The translations under genes and the position numbers were made by a program. From Sphingobium sp. HWE2-09 (GTDB lineage Bacteria > Pseudomonadota > Alphaproteobacteria > Sphingomonadales > Sphingomonadaceae), in NCBI RefSeq assembly GCF_035989265.1, contig NZ_JAYKZX010000003.1, positions 3,006,501 to 3,070,500 of the forward strand: a stretch of 64,000 bases of DNA, given 5' to 3'. Of the stretch, positions 44,972 through 55,162 are shown piece after piece. The notes beneath the pieces were generated by a model. That model saw only the letters and a list, made by a program, of their open reading frames with translations, was not told the origin of the DNA and did not search any database. Position 1 is the first letter of the stretch. Each line of letters starts with the position of its first letter.

Positions 44972-46434
44972 GCGAGCGTCATCTGCTGGTGCTGGACGCG
45001 GGCACCACGTCAACGCGGGCGATGCTCTATGCGCCGGATGGCGCGCGCGTGGGCATGGCGCAGGCGGACCTGACCCAATATTATCCGCAACCCGGCTGGG
45101 TCGAACATGACGCCGCCGAAATCTGGACGCGCACGCTGGCATGCGCCCGGCAGATGGTGGCCCAAGCTGGCGGCGCAGACCGGATCGCCGCGATCGGCAT
45201 CACCAACCAGCGCGAGACGGTGGTCGCCTGGGATCGGGCCAGCGGCGATCTCATCGGTCGGGCAATCGTGTGGCAGGACCGGCGCACCGCCGATCACTGC
45301 GCGGCGCTGCGGGAAGACGGCCATGAAGCGATGGTCCAGCGGCGCACCGGGCTGGTCCTCGATCCCTATTTCTCCGCGACCAAGATGCGCTGGATGATCG
45401 ACCATCGGCCGGACGTGGCCGCGGCGGGCGACCGGCTGGCCTTTGGCACGGTGGAAAGCTGGCTGGTGTGGAAACTGACCGGCGGCCTGCATATCAGCGA
45501 CGCCAGCAATGCCAGCCGGACCCAGTTGATGGCGCTGGACGGGGCGGGATGGGACGCGGGGCTATGCGATCTCTTCGGCGTGCCGCCATCCGCCCTGCCG
45601 GAGATTGTCGATAATGCAGGCAATTTCGGCGCGACCCTACCCGACTGGCTGGGTGCCGCGATCCCGCTGTGCGGGCTGGCGGGGGATCAGCAAGCCGCGA
45701 CCATCGGGCAGGGCTGCCTTTCGCCCGGCGCGGTCAAGGCGACGCTGGGCACCGGTGCCTTCGTGCTGGCGCCGGTGGGGCAGGCCGTCCCGACCTCCGC
45801 GAACCGGCTGCTCGCGACGATCCTCTATCAGATCGGCGGCACGCGCCACTATGCGCTGGAAGGATCGATCTTCGTCGCGGGCAGCCTGATCCAGTGGCTG
45901 CGCGACGGCATCGGCCTGATCGCCGCCGCCGCTGATACCGATGCGATCGCACGATCCGTGCCGGACAATGGCGGCGTGTTCCTGCTGCCCGCCCTGTCCG
46001 GGCTGGGCGCGCCCCATTGGCGGCCGGCGGCGACCGGCACGATCAGCGGCCTGACCCAAGGCACGGGCCGCGCGCATATCGTGCGCGCCGCGCTCGAATC
46101 GATGGCGCATCAGGTGCATGACCTGGCCGCCGCCTTTGCGGCCGATGGCGCGCCGTGGCACCGGCTGCGCATCGATGGCGGGATGAGCGCCAATGACTGG
46201 ATCGCGCAGGATATGGCGGACATGCTCGATCTGCCGGTCGAGCGCCCGACCGATGTCGAAACGACGGCGCGGGGGGCCGCGATGTTGGCGGGGGTCGGCT
46301 GCGGCCTGTTCGCGTCGCTCGACGCGGCCAGCAGCATGGCGGCGGCACGCGCAGCATTCGCGCCCATCCTGTCGGCGCAGGCGAGGTCGCAGCGCCTGGC
46401 GGGATGGCGCGCGCTATTGGCGCAGACGGCGTGA
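44968..46434 (+). CDS. glpK: Glycerol kinase
   Basis: 488 residues, FGGY family. VLDAGTTSTRAML binds phosphate, ITNQRETVVAWDR and GLAGDQQAATIGQGC are kinase signatures, and RIDGGMSANDWIAQDMADML is the C-terminal signature. It makes glycerol 3-phosphate for GlpD, with which it is translationally coupled. No glpF or glpR in sight. Confidence 0.95.
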   Translation: MSERHLLVLDAGTTSTRAMLYAPDGARVGMAQADLTQYYPQPGWVEHDAAEIWTRTLACARQMVAQAGGADRIAAIGITNQRETVVAWDRASGDLIGRAIVWQDRRTADHCAALREDGHEAMVQRRTGLVLDPYFSATKMRWMIDHRPDVAAAGDRLAFGTVESWLVWKLTGGLHISDASNASRTQLMALDGAGWDAGLCDLFGVPPSALPEIVDNAGNFGATLPDWLGAAIPLCGLAGDQQAATIGQGCLSPGAVKATLGTGAFVLAPVGQAVPTSANRLLATILYQIGGTRHYALEGSIFVAGSLIQWLRDGIGLIAAAADTDAIARSVPDNGGVFLLPALSGLGAPHWRPAATGTISGLTQGTGRAHIVRAALESMAHQVHDLAAAFAADGAPWHRLRIDGGMSANDWIAQDMADMLDLPVERPTDVETTARGAAMLAGVGCGLFASLDAASSMAAARAAFAPILSAQARSQRLAGWRALLAQTA

Positions 46435-46503
46435 CCGCGATACTATATGGATGGAATGCTTGGCTGAAGCTCTGTCCACCCATCCGAGCAAAGCCCGGTG
46501 AAA

Positions 46504-46578
46504 TGGTGATCCCAACGGGATTCGAACCCGTATCGCTGCCGTGAAAGGGCAGTGTCCTAACCGTTAGACGATGGGACC
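46504..46578 (-). tRNA. tRNA-Glu (anticodon UUC)
   Basis: 75 nucleotides read on the minus strand. The acceptor stem GGTCCCA pairs with TGGGATC (one G-U), the anticodon stem-loop is CTGCC-CTTTCAC-GGCAG with anticodon TTC, and the T-arm contains GGTTCGAATCC. The 3' CCA is encoded in the DNA. Confidence 0.97.
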
Positions 46579-46689
46579 TCATGCAATGCCGACTGGGCGG
46601 CGCTGCGAAGCGAAGGCGCAATTAGGCGGGGACGACAAAAGGGTCAACCCCCTAAAGCCAAGAAAATTGCGCAACCGTCGGGTCGCCCC

Positions 46690-48456
46690 TCAATCCGCCC
46701 AGGCGGCATCCTCCAGATGCAGTTCGGCGGCCGGGCGGCTGCCCCAATCGTCGATCTTCGCCTTGCCCGCGACCCATAGCTTGCGGTCGCGCGGTGCGCC
46801 CAATATCGCCTGGCCCAGATCGGTTTCGGCCTGGCGAAAGGCGATCGTCTTGATCGACCGGCCATCGTCCCCGCTCATGATCGCGCGCAAATGACCATTG
46901 CCTACCACATCGGCCTTGATCACGCGCATCGGTCCGGCGGCGATCAGCGGAGCGGGCCAGCCCGCGCCATAGGGGCCGCCCTGTTCGATCGCGGCGACGA
47001 AATCCGGGTTGACTCCGGCGGGCGCCAATACCGCGTCGATCAGCAACGCCCGGTTGTCGCGCGCCTTGGCAACGGCGGCGGAGAGCCGTTCGTCCAGATA
47101 GTCGGCGAGCGCATCGATCCGGTCCGCCGCTACCGTCAATCCTGCCGCCATCGCATGGCCGCCGCCCGCGACCAGCAGGCCGCTATCCTTGGCCGCCATC
47201 ACCGCTGCGCCCAGGTCCACGCCGGAGATGGAACGGCCCGATCCCTTGCCCACGCCCTGCTCATCGACCGCAATGACAATGGCCGGGCGTCCCGCCTTTT
47301 CCTTGATCCGGCCCGCGACGATGCCGATGACGCCGGGATGCCAGCCTTGGCCGGATATCACCGCGACCGCGCGATTGCCCTGCGCGGCCAACAAGGCTTC
47401 GGCCTGCTCCTGCACCGTCGATTCGATCGCGCGGCGCTCCTCATTATATTGATCGAGCTGCGCGGCGATCCGCGCCGCTTCCTCCGGGTCTTGCGTCGTC
47501 AGCAGCCGCACGCCCAGATCTGCCTGCCCCACGCGCCCGCCCGCATTGATGCGCGGGCCAAGCGCGAAACCCAGATCGTGGCATAGCGGCGCACGGGTCA
47601 GGCGGCTGGCGTCGATCAGCGCGGCCAGGCCGATATTGTGGCGCTTCGCCATCACCTTCAGTCCCTGCGCCACGAAGGCGCGGTTGAGGCCTTTCAATTG
47701 CGCCACGTCCGCCACCGTGCCCAGCGCGACGATATCGAGCAATTCCATCAATGCCGGTTCGCTGCGGCTGGCGAACCAGCCGCGCGCCCGCAACACCCGC
47801 ACCAGCGCTGCGCCCAGCAGGAAGGCGACGCCAACCGCGGCCAGATGCCCATGGACCGCCGCGCCGTCATTCTCGTCCAGCCGGTTGGGGTTCACCAGCG
47901 CAAAGGCTTCGGGCAGCGTAGTCGAACATTTATGATGATCGACCACGACGACATCGACACCGGTCGCCTTGGCCATCGACAGCGCTTCGAACGCCTGCGC
48001 ACCGCAATCGACCGTGACGATCAGGGTCGCGCCTTCGCCAGCCAGCCGCACCAGCGCCGCGCCGGACGGGCCATAGCCTTCCATCAGCCGGTCGGGAATA
48101 TAGGGCTTGGCATGCAGGCCCAAGTCGCGCAGCAGCCGGATCAGCAGTGCCGCGCTGGTCGCGCCATCCACGTCATAGTCGCCGAAGATGCGCACATCTT
48201 CCCCGGCCTGCACCGCGTCGGCCAGCCGATCGGCCGCCGCGTCCATGTCCCGGAACAGGCTGGGATCGGGCATGAACTGGCGGATCGTAGGGTTGCGATG
48301 CGCGTCCACCGCATCGCGCGGGCAACCGCGCGCCAACAGCAATTGCGTCACCAGATCGTCGGGCAGATAGCCCGCGTCGCGGCCGTCCGCGCTGCCACCC
48401 CGCCAGCGCCAGGGCTGGCCGGAAATCGATCGTGCAATGTTGAGGGCAAATGTCAT
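46690..48456 (-). CDS. recJ: Single-stranded-DNA-specific exonuclease RecJ
   Basis: 588 residues, DHH family. Motif I is FGDYDVDGAT (residues 91-100), motif II TLIVTVDCGAQA, motif III VVVDHHK (DHH at 173-175), and the DHHA1 region has FALGPRINAGGRVG; an OB fold closes the C-terminus. A 5'-3' nuclease in recombination and mismatch repair. Start ATG at 48456. No SOS box seen upstream. Confidence 0.95.
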   Translation of the reverse strand: MTFALNIARSISGQPWRWRGGSADGRDAGYLPDDLVTQLLLARGCPRDAVDAHRNPTIRQFMPDPSLFRDMDAAADRLADAVQAGEDVRIFGDYDVDGATSAALLIRLLRDLGLHAKPYIPDRLMEGYGPSGAALVRLAGEGATLIVTVDCGAQAFEALSMAKATGVDVVVVDHHKCSTTLPEAFALVNPNRLDENDGAAVHGHLAAVGVAFLLGAALVRVLRARGWFASRSEPALMELLDIVALGTVADVAQLKGLNRAFVAQGLKVMAKRHNIGLAALIDASRLTRAPLCHDLGFALGPRINAGGRVGQADLGVRLLTTQDPEEAARIAAQLDQYNEERRAIESTVQEQAEALLAAQGNRAVAVISGQGWHPGVIGIVAGRIKEKAGRPAIVIAVDEQGVGKGSGRSISGVDLGAAVMAAKDSGLLVAGGGHAMAAGLTVAADRIDALADYLDERLSAAVAKARDNRALLIDAVLAPAGVNPDFVAAIEQGGPYGAGWPAPLIAAGPMRVIKADVVGNGHLRAIMSGDDGRSIKTIAFRQAETDLGQAILGAPRDRKLWVAGKAKIDDWGSRPAAELHLEDAAWAD

Positions 48457-48598
48457 GTCCCCGCTCTAGCCGTCCGCGAGTTACGAGGGAAGCGCGGCAA
48501 ATCATGACGAAGGTGGAACCGTCGCAACCCTTTGGGCGTATTGCCTCTTTAGCGGGCTTGTGAAATGCATGGGTCCGAAAAGGGGGCAATGCAGGTTC

Positions 48599-50722
48599 AT
48601 GGATAGACGACAGGCATATCATGTCCGGCGGATCATCGCCGTGGCGTTGATGACGGCCTCGTCCCTACCTTTGATGGCCCTCGCCCAGACGAAGCCTGCC
48701 TCCGATCCCAGCCTGCCCTATGAAGCCACGCAGGATGAAGAGCCGATCCTGCCGGACGATCAGTTCGACGCCCGCCTGCCCAAGGTGCAGGGCACCGATG
48801 CCAATGCGCCCTTGCCCTCGATCGACAGCTGGATCGACCAGCAGATGCCCCAGCAGACTGGCGCGCAGACGGAATTGCCGCCAGCCACCGATCCCGCCGA
48901 AGAGAAAGAGCTGGCACAGCCGCTGCCGCCGCTCGACAGCGTGACCGTGCCCGCCAATGTCGCGGACGACAACAGCCCGGACGTCAAGCAGCCCGACATA
49001 CGCTACGCCACCACCATAGAAGGGTTCGGCAAGACCGGGCTGGAGGATGAATTCCGCGCCGAATCCGCGCTGGTCAAGGGCAAGGGCAAGGCGGAAACCG
49101 CCGCCATGGTGCAGGCCCGCGCGCAGGAAGATGAGAAGCTGGCGACCCGCCTCTTCTATTCGCAGGGCTATTATGACGCGACCGCCCTCGCCAGCCTGGA
49201 CCAGAGCGGCGACGGCACGCTGAAGGCGGTCATTTCCGTGACCCCGGGCAAGCGGTACAAGATCGGCGCGATCGTCATCACCGCCGATGCCACCGTGCCC
49301 CCCACGCTGGTGCGCGACAGCCTGCCGCTCAAGACCGGCGACTATATCGTCGCCACCACGGTCGAAGGGGCAGAGGCGAATGTCGCCTTGCGCCTGCCCG
49401 AACAGGGCTATGCCTTCGCCAAAGTAGGCCAGCGCGACATCTTGCTCGATCCCGCGACGGTGACGGGCGACTATACGCTGTCGGTCGAAACCGGTCCGCG
49501 CGGCACGTTCCGTAAGATCACCACCAGTGGCGACAAACAGGCGTTCGGCGCCGACCATATGGAGGTCATCAAGCGCTACAAGCCGGGCGAACTTTACGAC
49601 AGCCGCAAGGTGGACGACCTGCGCAAGGCGCTGGTCGCAACCGCCCTGTTCTCCAGCGTGTCGGTGGAGCCGGTGCGGACTGGTGAGGCGGGGCCGGACG
49701 GCACCGAATATGTCGATCTGGCCGTCGAGCAGGAAGCCGGGCCGCCCCGCACCTTGGCGGGCGAAGCGGGCTATGGCACCGGTCAGGGGTTCCGGGCGGA
49801 GGCGACCTGGACCCACCGCAACTTCTTCCCGCCCGAAGGCGCGTTGATCGGCGGCGTCATCGCAGGCACGCAAGAACAAGGCGTGTCGGGCACCTTCCGT
49901 CGGTCCAATGCTGGCAAGCGCGACAAAACCTTCCAGGTCGGCGCTACGCTGAACCATCAGAATTACAACGCTTATGAGGCGTTCACCGCTGGCCTCAATA
50001 TCGGCTGGTCGCGCCAATCGACGCCGATCTTCCAGAAACGCTGGACCTACAGCTATGGCGCGGAAATCCTGCTGACCAACGAGCAGGTGGTGATCGATCC
50101 GACCACCGCGGACAAGACGCGGCGCACCTATTTCATCGGCGGTCTGCCGGTGCAGATCGGCTATGACCGGTCGAACGACCTGCTCAACCCGACCAAGGGC
50201 TTCCGCGCCAATCTGCGCGCCGAACCGGAAGGGTCTTTGCAGGGCAATTTCTCGCCCTATCTGCGCGCCAGCTTCGACCTGACCGGCTATTATCCGGTGT
50301 CCGACAGCCTGGTGATCGCCGGTCGAGCCAAGGTCGGCACGATCAGCGGCGTCAGCCGCGCCGACGTTGCCCCATCCCGGCGCATCTATGCCGGTGGCGG
50401 CGGGTCGGTGCGCGGGTTCGGCTATCAGGAATTGGGGCCGAAGGACGCCAACGACGATCCGATCGGTGGCCGGTCGGTCAATGAATTTGCGGTCGAGGGC
50501 CGCTATCGCTTCGGCAATTATGGCGTGGTCGCCTTCGTGGACGCCGGTCAGGTCTATGAAAGCTCGATCCCGCAATTTTCCGACATGCGCTACGGCGTCG
50601 GCTTGGGCGGGCGCTTCTATACCAATTTCGGTCCCTTCCGCGCGGACATCGCCATGCCGATCAACCGGCAGCCCGGTGAATCGAAGTTCGCGCTCTATAT
50701 CGGCATCGGGCAGGCCTTCTGA
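48599..50722 (+). CDS. tamA: Autotransporter assembly factor TamA (Omp85 family)
   Basis: 707 residues. Signal peptide (IIAVALMTASSLPLMALA), a long acidic/Pro-rich linker to about residue 120, POTRA-like domains (~150-390, with ITTSGDKQAFGADHMEVIKRYKPGELYD), and a C-terminal 16-strand barrel with GGSVRGFGYQELGP (VRGF motif of Omp85) ending GIGQAF with terminal Phe. With TamB it helps insert outer-membrane proteins or moves lipids. The stop overlaps the tamB start. Confidence 0.9.
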   Translation: MDRRQAYHVRRIIAVALMTASSLPLMALAQTKPASDPSLPYEATQDEEPILPDDQFDARLPKVQGTDANAPLPSIDSWIDQQMPQQTGAQTELPPATDPAEEKELAQPLPPLDSVTVPANVADDNSPDVKQPDIRYATTIEGFGKTGLEDEFRAESALVKGKGKAETAAMVQARAQEDEKLATRLFYSQGYYDATALASLDQSGDGTLKAVISVTPGKRYKIGAIVITADATVPPTLVRDSLPLKTGDYIVATTVEGAEANVALRLPEQGYAFAKVGQRDILLDPATVTGDYTLSVETGPRGTFRKITTSGDKQAFGADHMEVIKRYKPGELYDSRKVDDLRKALVATALFSSVSVEPVRTGEAGPDGTEYVDLAVEQEAGPPRTLAGEAGYGTGQGFRAEATWTHRNFFPPEGALIGGVIAGTQEQGVSGTFRRSNAGKRDKTFQVGATLNHQNYNAYEAFTAGLNIGWSRQSTPIFQKRWTYSYGAEILLTNEQVVIDPTTADKTRRTYFIGGLPVQIGYDRSNDLLNPTKGFRANLRAEPEGSLQGNFSPYLRASFDLTGYYPVSDSLVIAGRAKVGTISGVSRADVAPSRRIYAGGGGSVRGFGYQELGPKDANDDPIGGRSVNEFAVEGRYRFGNYGVVAFVDAGQVYESSIPQFSDMRYGVGLGGRFYTNFGPFRADIAMPINRQPGESKFALYIGIGQAF

Positions 50723-53700
50723 TGGCGCAGGACGACACTATGCCCCCCGCTGACGAAGCAACCCGGACGGTCGTGATCCGTGAAAAGCGTCCGCTATGGC
50801 AGAAGATCGCGATCGGCGTGGTTGGCCTGCTCGTCGCGCTGGTGGTGCTGGCGGGCGGCCTTTTGCTCGGCCTCAACACCCAGCCGGGCAAGAAATTCTT
50901 GATCCAGCAGATCGCCGCGCTGCAGATGGAATCGGGCATGAAGATCGAGGTCGGCCGCATCGATGGGTCGATCTACAGCGACATGACGATCCACGACTTG
51001 GTGCTGCGCGATCCCAAGGGCGTGTTCGCGGTCAGCCCGAAGGTGCATGTGATCTGGCGACCGTTCCGCTACGTCAATAACCATATCTCCGTCAGCCTGC
51101 TGGAAACGCCGCTGGTGGTGCTGGCGCGCAGCCCACAATTCAACCAAACTCCGACCGATCCCAACGCGCCGATCCTGCCGGACCTCGACATCGACGTCGA
51201 TCGGATGAAGATCGGCAAGTTCATCCTGGCTAAGCCGGTGATCGGGCAGAAGCGCGAAATTGCGATCGACGGCGTCACCCATATCGCCGACGGCCGCGCC
51301 ATCCTGTCCGCCGATGCCATCGTCGATAGCGGCGACCGGTTGCAGGCGAAGCTGGACGCGGTACCGGACCAAAATCGTTTGGCGATGAGCGGCACGCTGA
51401 CCGCGCCCAAGGGCGGCGTGATCGCGGCCATGACCGGGCTGACCGATGGCGTCACGGCGACGCTGGACGGCAAGGGCACATGGCAGGCGTGGGACGGGCG
51501 GATCGTGGCCACCTCGCCCAAGGGCGAACTCGCCAATATCGCACTGGCCGCGCGGGACGGCAATTTCACGGCCAAAGGCCCGGTGCGTCCGGGGCTGGTC
51601 TTTGCCGGGACCGTCGACCGGCTTACCGCGCCGCAACTGGACGTCGATCTATTTGCCGGGCTGAATGAGCGCCGCGTCAATATCAAGGGCACGCTGCGCT
51701 CGCCCGCCCTGTCCGCCGATGCGCAGGGACTGATCGACCTGGGCAAGAGCCAGTTCAGCGCGCTCAAGATCAACGCCGCGCTGCTGACGCCCGGTGCGAT
51801 CATGGACAAGGTGAAGGGCCGCGATGTGCGCGCGTCCATCATCCTTGACGGGCCGATGGCGACCCCGTTCATCGACTATGACATCACGGCCAAGACCCTG
51901 GCCTTCGACGCCACCGGTATCGAGAATCTCAAGGCCAGCGGCCGGGCGGTGATCGACACGGACCGCATCCGTATCCCCGTGAGCGCAACCGCGACCCGCG
52001 TCACCGGCCTGAATGCCGCAGCGGGCGGCCTGCTCCAGAATCTGCGTGTGAAAGGCGACTTCGCCTATGCGGGCGGCAAGCTGATCAGCGACAATCTCAA
52101 GATCGACAGCGACCGGGTCGACGCCACCGCGATCGTGCTAGCCGACCTCGACAACGCGCTCTATCGTGGCGCGCTCAAGGGGCGGGTCAACGATTACAAG
52201 ATCGACGGCGTCGGCATCGTCAACCTCAACACCGATGTCGAACTGGTGCCCGGACCCAAGGGTGGTTTTGGCTTGGCGGGCCGCTTTGGCGTGCGCACGG
52301 CGCGCTGGGAAAATGCCTCCGTGCGCGACTTCCTGGGCGGCAACGCGGTGGCGAGCGGCAGGATCGGCATGACGCCGGAGGGCAAGTTCACGCTGGCGGG
52401 CCTCAAGGGCGCGGCCCCCAATTTCACCATTCACAGCGGCTCGGGCAGCTATGATAGCAATGGGCAGGTCGCCTTCGATGCAACCGCGTCCTCGAAACAA
52501 TATGGTCCGTTGGCTCTGACCGTCCGGGGTACGATGGAACGGCCGCAAGCGGTACTGCGCGCATCGCGGCCCAATGTCGGCGTGCAATTGACCGATGTCG
52601 TCGCCAAGCTGAATGGCGAAGCGGCAGGCTATCGGCTCGAAGCCACCGGCGGGTCGCCCTATGGGCCGTTCTTCGCCAATGTACTGATCCGCACTGCGCA
52701 AGGGCCATTGACTATCGACGTCACCAAGGCGCGCTTCGCCGGGGTCGATATGAACGGCCGCATCCAGCAGAGCGCCGCCGGTCCCTTCACCGGACAACTG
52801 GCGATGAACGGATCGGGCATCAATGGGCAGATCCGGTTGGCCGCCGTGGGCAAGGTGCAGGGCGTGGACTTGAACGCCACCGCCAGCAACGCCAAGCTGC
52901 CGGGCGAGGCCGATATCGTGATCGGTCGCGCGATCGTGACCGCGTCCGTGTTGCTGACCGACCAGCCGCAGATCAAGGCCGACGCCCAGATCGCCACCGC
53001 CGCCTATGGCGCCTATGTCGTGCGCAAGGCGCGGGCGCGGGTCGATTATCAGGGTGGCCGCGGCCGCGCGCAACTGGTCGCCGACGGCTCCAGCGGCGTG
53101 CCCTTCTCGATCGCTGCCAATGCCGCGCTGCGCCCCAACCTCTATGCCGTGGCATTACAGGGGAAGGCAGCCAACATCGACTTCCGCCTGGGCCAACCGG
53201 CGATCATTCGCGTGGAACAAGGCGGCTATCGCCTGGAACCTGCGACGCTCGTGCTGCCACAGGGCAAGGTCGATCTGGCCGGGCGCTTCGGCGATACCAC
53301 CGTGGCGCAGGCGCGGTTCAAGGATTTCGACCTTGCGATCGCCAATATGGCCGCGCCGGGGCTGGGCGTTGGCGGACGGATGACCGGCACGCTCGACTAT
53401 GCGCAAAAGGGCAATGCCTTCCCGACCGCGACAACGCGCCTGGCGATCAACGATTTCCGCCGGTCCAGCCTGACCGCCGTGTCCGATCCGGTGTCGATGG
53501 GCGTCGAAGGCAAGCTGTCTTCGGCCGGTGGCGACCTGCGCGGCCTGATCCGTGCAGGCAATGCGACGCTCGGCCGCTTCACGGCGACGCTTGCGCCCCC
53601 CGGCGCGGGCGCCAGCTGGGCCGAACAGTTGCAGAATGCGCCATTGGGCGGCGGCATACGCTACGCCGGGCCTGCCGACGTGCTCTTCTCGTTCGCCGGG

Positions 53701-54945
53701 CTGGCCGACCAGCAGCTGACCGGCGGCGTGGCCGTAGCAGCCGATTTCAGCGGACGCCTCACCGATCCGCGCCTCAACGGCGTGGTGCGCGCCAATGCGC
53801 TGACTTATGAGAATGAAACATTCGGCACCCGCGTCACCCAGATGAAGCTGGATGGCCGCTTCACCAACGACCATCTGGAGATACGCGACTTTTCCGGCCG
53901 GGCCGGTGACGGCACGGTGCAAGCCTCGGGCAATGTCGGGCTGGCGGCGGACAGCGGCTTCCCGATGGATATCGCGGTCAAACTCAATCGCGCCCGGCTG
54001 GCCCGCAGCGAAGCGATCACCAGTGTCGTCAGCGGCACGATCAACATCAGCAACAGTTCGGCCAATGGCGGCCTGATCAAGGGCGATCTCAACCTGCCCG
54101 AAACCCGCTATAAAGTGGCGTGGCAGGGCGGCACCGAAATCCGTCAGCTGACCGGCGTGCGGCGCAAGGGCGAAGGCGGCGACGCGCTCGACCAGCGTCT
54201 GGCGGATCGCAAGGCGGCCACGGCCAAGCCTGCGGACTGGAAGCTCGACATCCGGGTGAAGGCCGACAACGAGATATACGTCACTGGCATGGGACTGGAT
54301 TCCGAATGGAAGACCAACATGCGCGTCACCGGCACCACCGCCAATCCACGCGTGGTCGGCAAGATCGAATCGCTCCGTGGCCGCTACAGCTTCTCGGGCC
54401 ATCAGTTCGATCTGGAACAGGGCGTCATCACCTTCAACGGGCCGATGATGAACCCGATCCTCGCGATCAAGGCGCAGACCCGGATCGACACAGTGACCGC
54501 GGGTATCCAGGTGTCGGGATCGGCGCAGCAGCCTGACATCGCCTTCATCTCCACGCCCACCTTGCCGCAGGACGAAATCCTCTCGCGCATCCTGTTCGGC
54601 GATAATGTCGCCAACCTGTCGCCTATGCAGGCGGTGCAACTGGCAGCGGCGCTCAACGGGCTGCGCGGCGGCAGTGGCGGCCTCAACCCCATGGGCAAGC
54701 TTCAGGGCGCGTCGGGCATCGACCGGATTGGCATCGTCGGCGGCGACGACACGACCGGACGCGGCACCAGCCTTGCGGTTGGGCAGCATATCTCGAACAA
54801 TATTTATGTGGAGGTGATCACCGATTCCAAGGGCTTTACCGCCACCCAGCTTGAGATCGCCCTGTCCAAGACGCTCAGCCTCTTGTCCAAGACCGGCACC
54901 AACGCCGGGTCTTCGGCCAACCTGCGCTATTCGAAGGATTATTGA
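50722..54945 (+). CDS. tamB: Translocation/assembly module protein TamB
   Basis: 1407 residues, AsmA-like/DUF490 family. One N-terminal membrane anchor (KIAIGVVGLLVALVVLAGGLLLGL), a very long beta-taco periplasmic region, and a C-terminal DUF490 domain (RVVGKIESLRGRYSFSGHQFDLEQGVITF, LSRILFGDNVANLSPMQAVQLA). It spans the periplasm from inner membrane to TamA and is implicated in protein insertion and phospholipid transport. Overlaps tamA by one base. Antisense frames of over 500 codons on it are shadows. Confidence 0.93.
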   Translation: MAQDDTMPPADEATRTVVIREKRPLWQKIAIGVVGLLVALVVLAGGLLLGLNTQPGKKFLIQQIAALQMESGMKIEVGRIDGSIYSDMTIHDLVLRDPKGVFAVSPKVHVIWRPFRYVNNHISVSLLETPLVVLARSPQFNQTPTDPNAPILPDLDIDVDRMKIGKFILAKPVIGQKREIAIDGVTHIADGRAILSADAIVDSGDRLQAKLDAVPDQNRLAMSGTLTAPKGGVIAAMTGLTDGVTATLDGKGTWQAWDGRIVATSPKGELANIALAARDGNFTAKGPVRPGLVFAGTVDRLTAPQLDVDLFAGLNERRVNIKGTLRSPALSADAQGLIDLGKSQFSALKINAALLTPGAIMDKVKGRDVRASIILDGPMATPFIDYDITAKTLAFDATGIENLKASGRAVIDTDRIRIPVSATATRVTGLNAAAGGLLQNLRVKGDFAYAGGKLISDNLKIDSDRVDATAIVLADLDNALYRGALKGRVNDYKIDGVGIVNLNTDVELVPGPKGGFGLAGRFGVRTARWENASVRDFLGGNAVASGRIGMTPEGKFTLAGLKGAAPNFTIHSGSGSYDSNGQVAFDATASSKQYGPLALTVRGTMERPQAVLRASRPNVGVQLTDVVAKLNGEAAGYRLEATGGSPYGPFFANVLIRTAQGPLTIDVTKARFAGVDMNGRIQQSAAGPFTGQLAMNGSGINGQIRLAAVGKVQGVDLNATASNAKLPGEADIVIGRAIVTASVLLTDQPQIKADAQIATAAYGAYVVRKARARVDYQGGRGRAQLVADGSSGVPFSIAANAALRPNLYAVALQGKAANIDFRLGQPAIIRVEQGGYRLEPATLVLPQGKVDLAGRFGDTTVAQARFKDFDLAIANMAAPGLGVGGRMTGTLDYAQKGNAFPTATTRLAINDFRRSSLTAVSDPVSMGVEGKLSSAGGDLRGLIRAGNATLGRFTATLAPPGAGASWAEQLQNAPLGGGIRYAGPADVLFSFAGLADQQLTGGVAVAADFSGRLTDPRLNGVVRANALTYENETFGTRVTQMKLDGRFTNDHLEIRDFSGRAGDGTVQASGNVGLAADSGFPMDIAVKLNRARLARSEAITSVVSGTINISNSSANGGLIKGDLNLPETRYKVAWQGGTEIRQLTGVRRKGEGGDALDQRLADRKAATAKPADWKLDIRVKADNEIYVTGMGLDSEWKTNMRVTGTTANPRVVGKIESLRGRYSFSGHQFDLEQGVITFNGPMMNPILAIKAQTRIDTVTAGIQVSGSAQQPDIAFISTPTLPQDEILSRILFGDNVANLSPMQAVQLAAALNGLRGGSGGLNPMGKLQGASGIDRIGIVGGDDTTGRGTSLAVGQHISNNIYVEVITDSKGFTATQLEIALSKTLSLLSKTGTNAGSSANLRYSKDY

Positions 54946-55162
54946 GGCTGGGAAGGGCGGGGTCTGCCCTTACCGGTTAGGTAGGATTGATCCGTCCGAT
55001 GGATAGACGCTGACGATGCCAAGCGACAGAGGGGCGTCTGGGTCGTCGGCGCGGGGCTGATTTGGGGCGGCGGGACACCCGCGACCTGATGCTGCATTAT
55101 GTTAGGCGAAATGCCTTAGTGACCCAGAAAAATCGCGGTAGTTCCCCGGCGCAGGCCGGGGT

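Noticed and set aside
48665..50575. 636-codon open frame antisense to tamA
   Set aside because: Same GC-shadow effect; repeated DRADLV-like low-complexity text and no recognisable domain.
53155..54789. 544-codon frame antisense to tamB
   Set aside because: Shadow of tamB; no domain.
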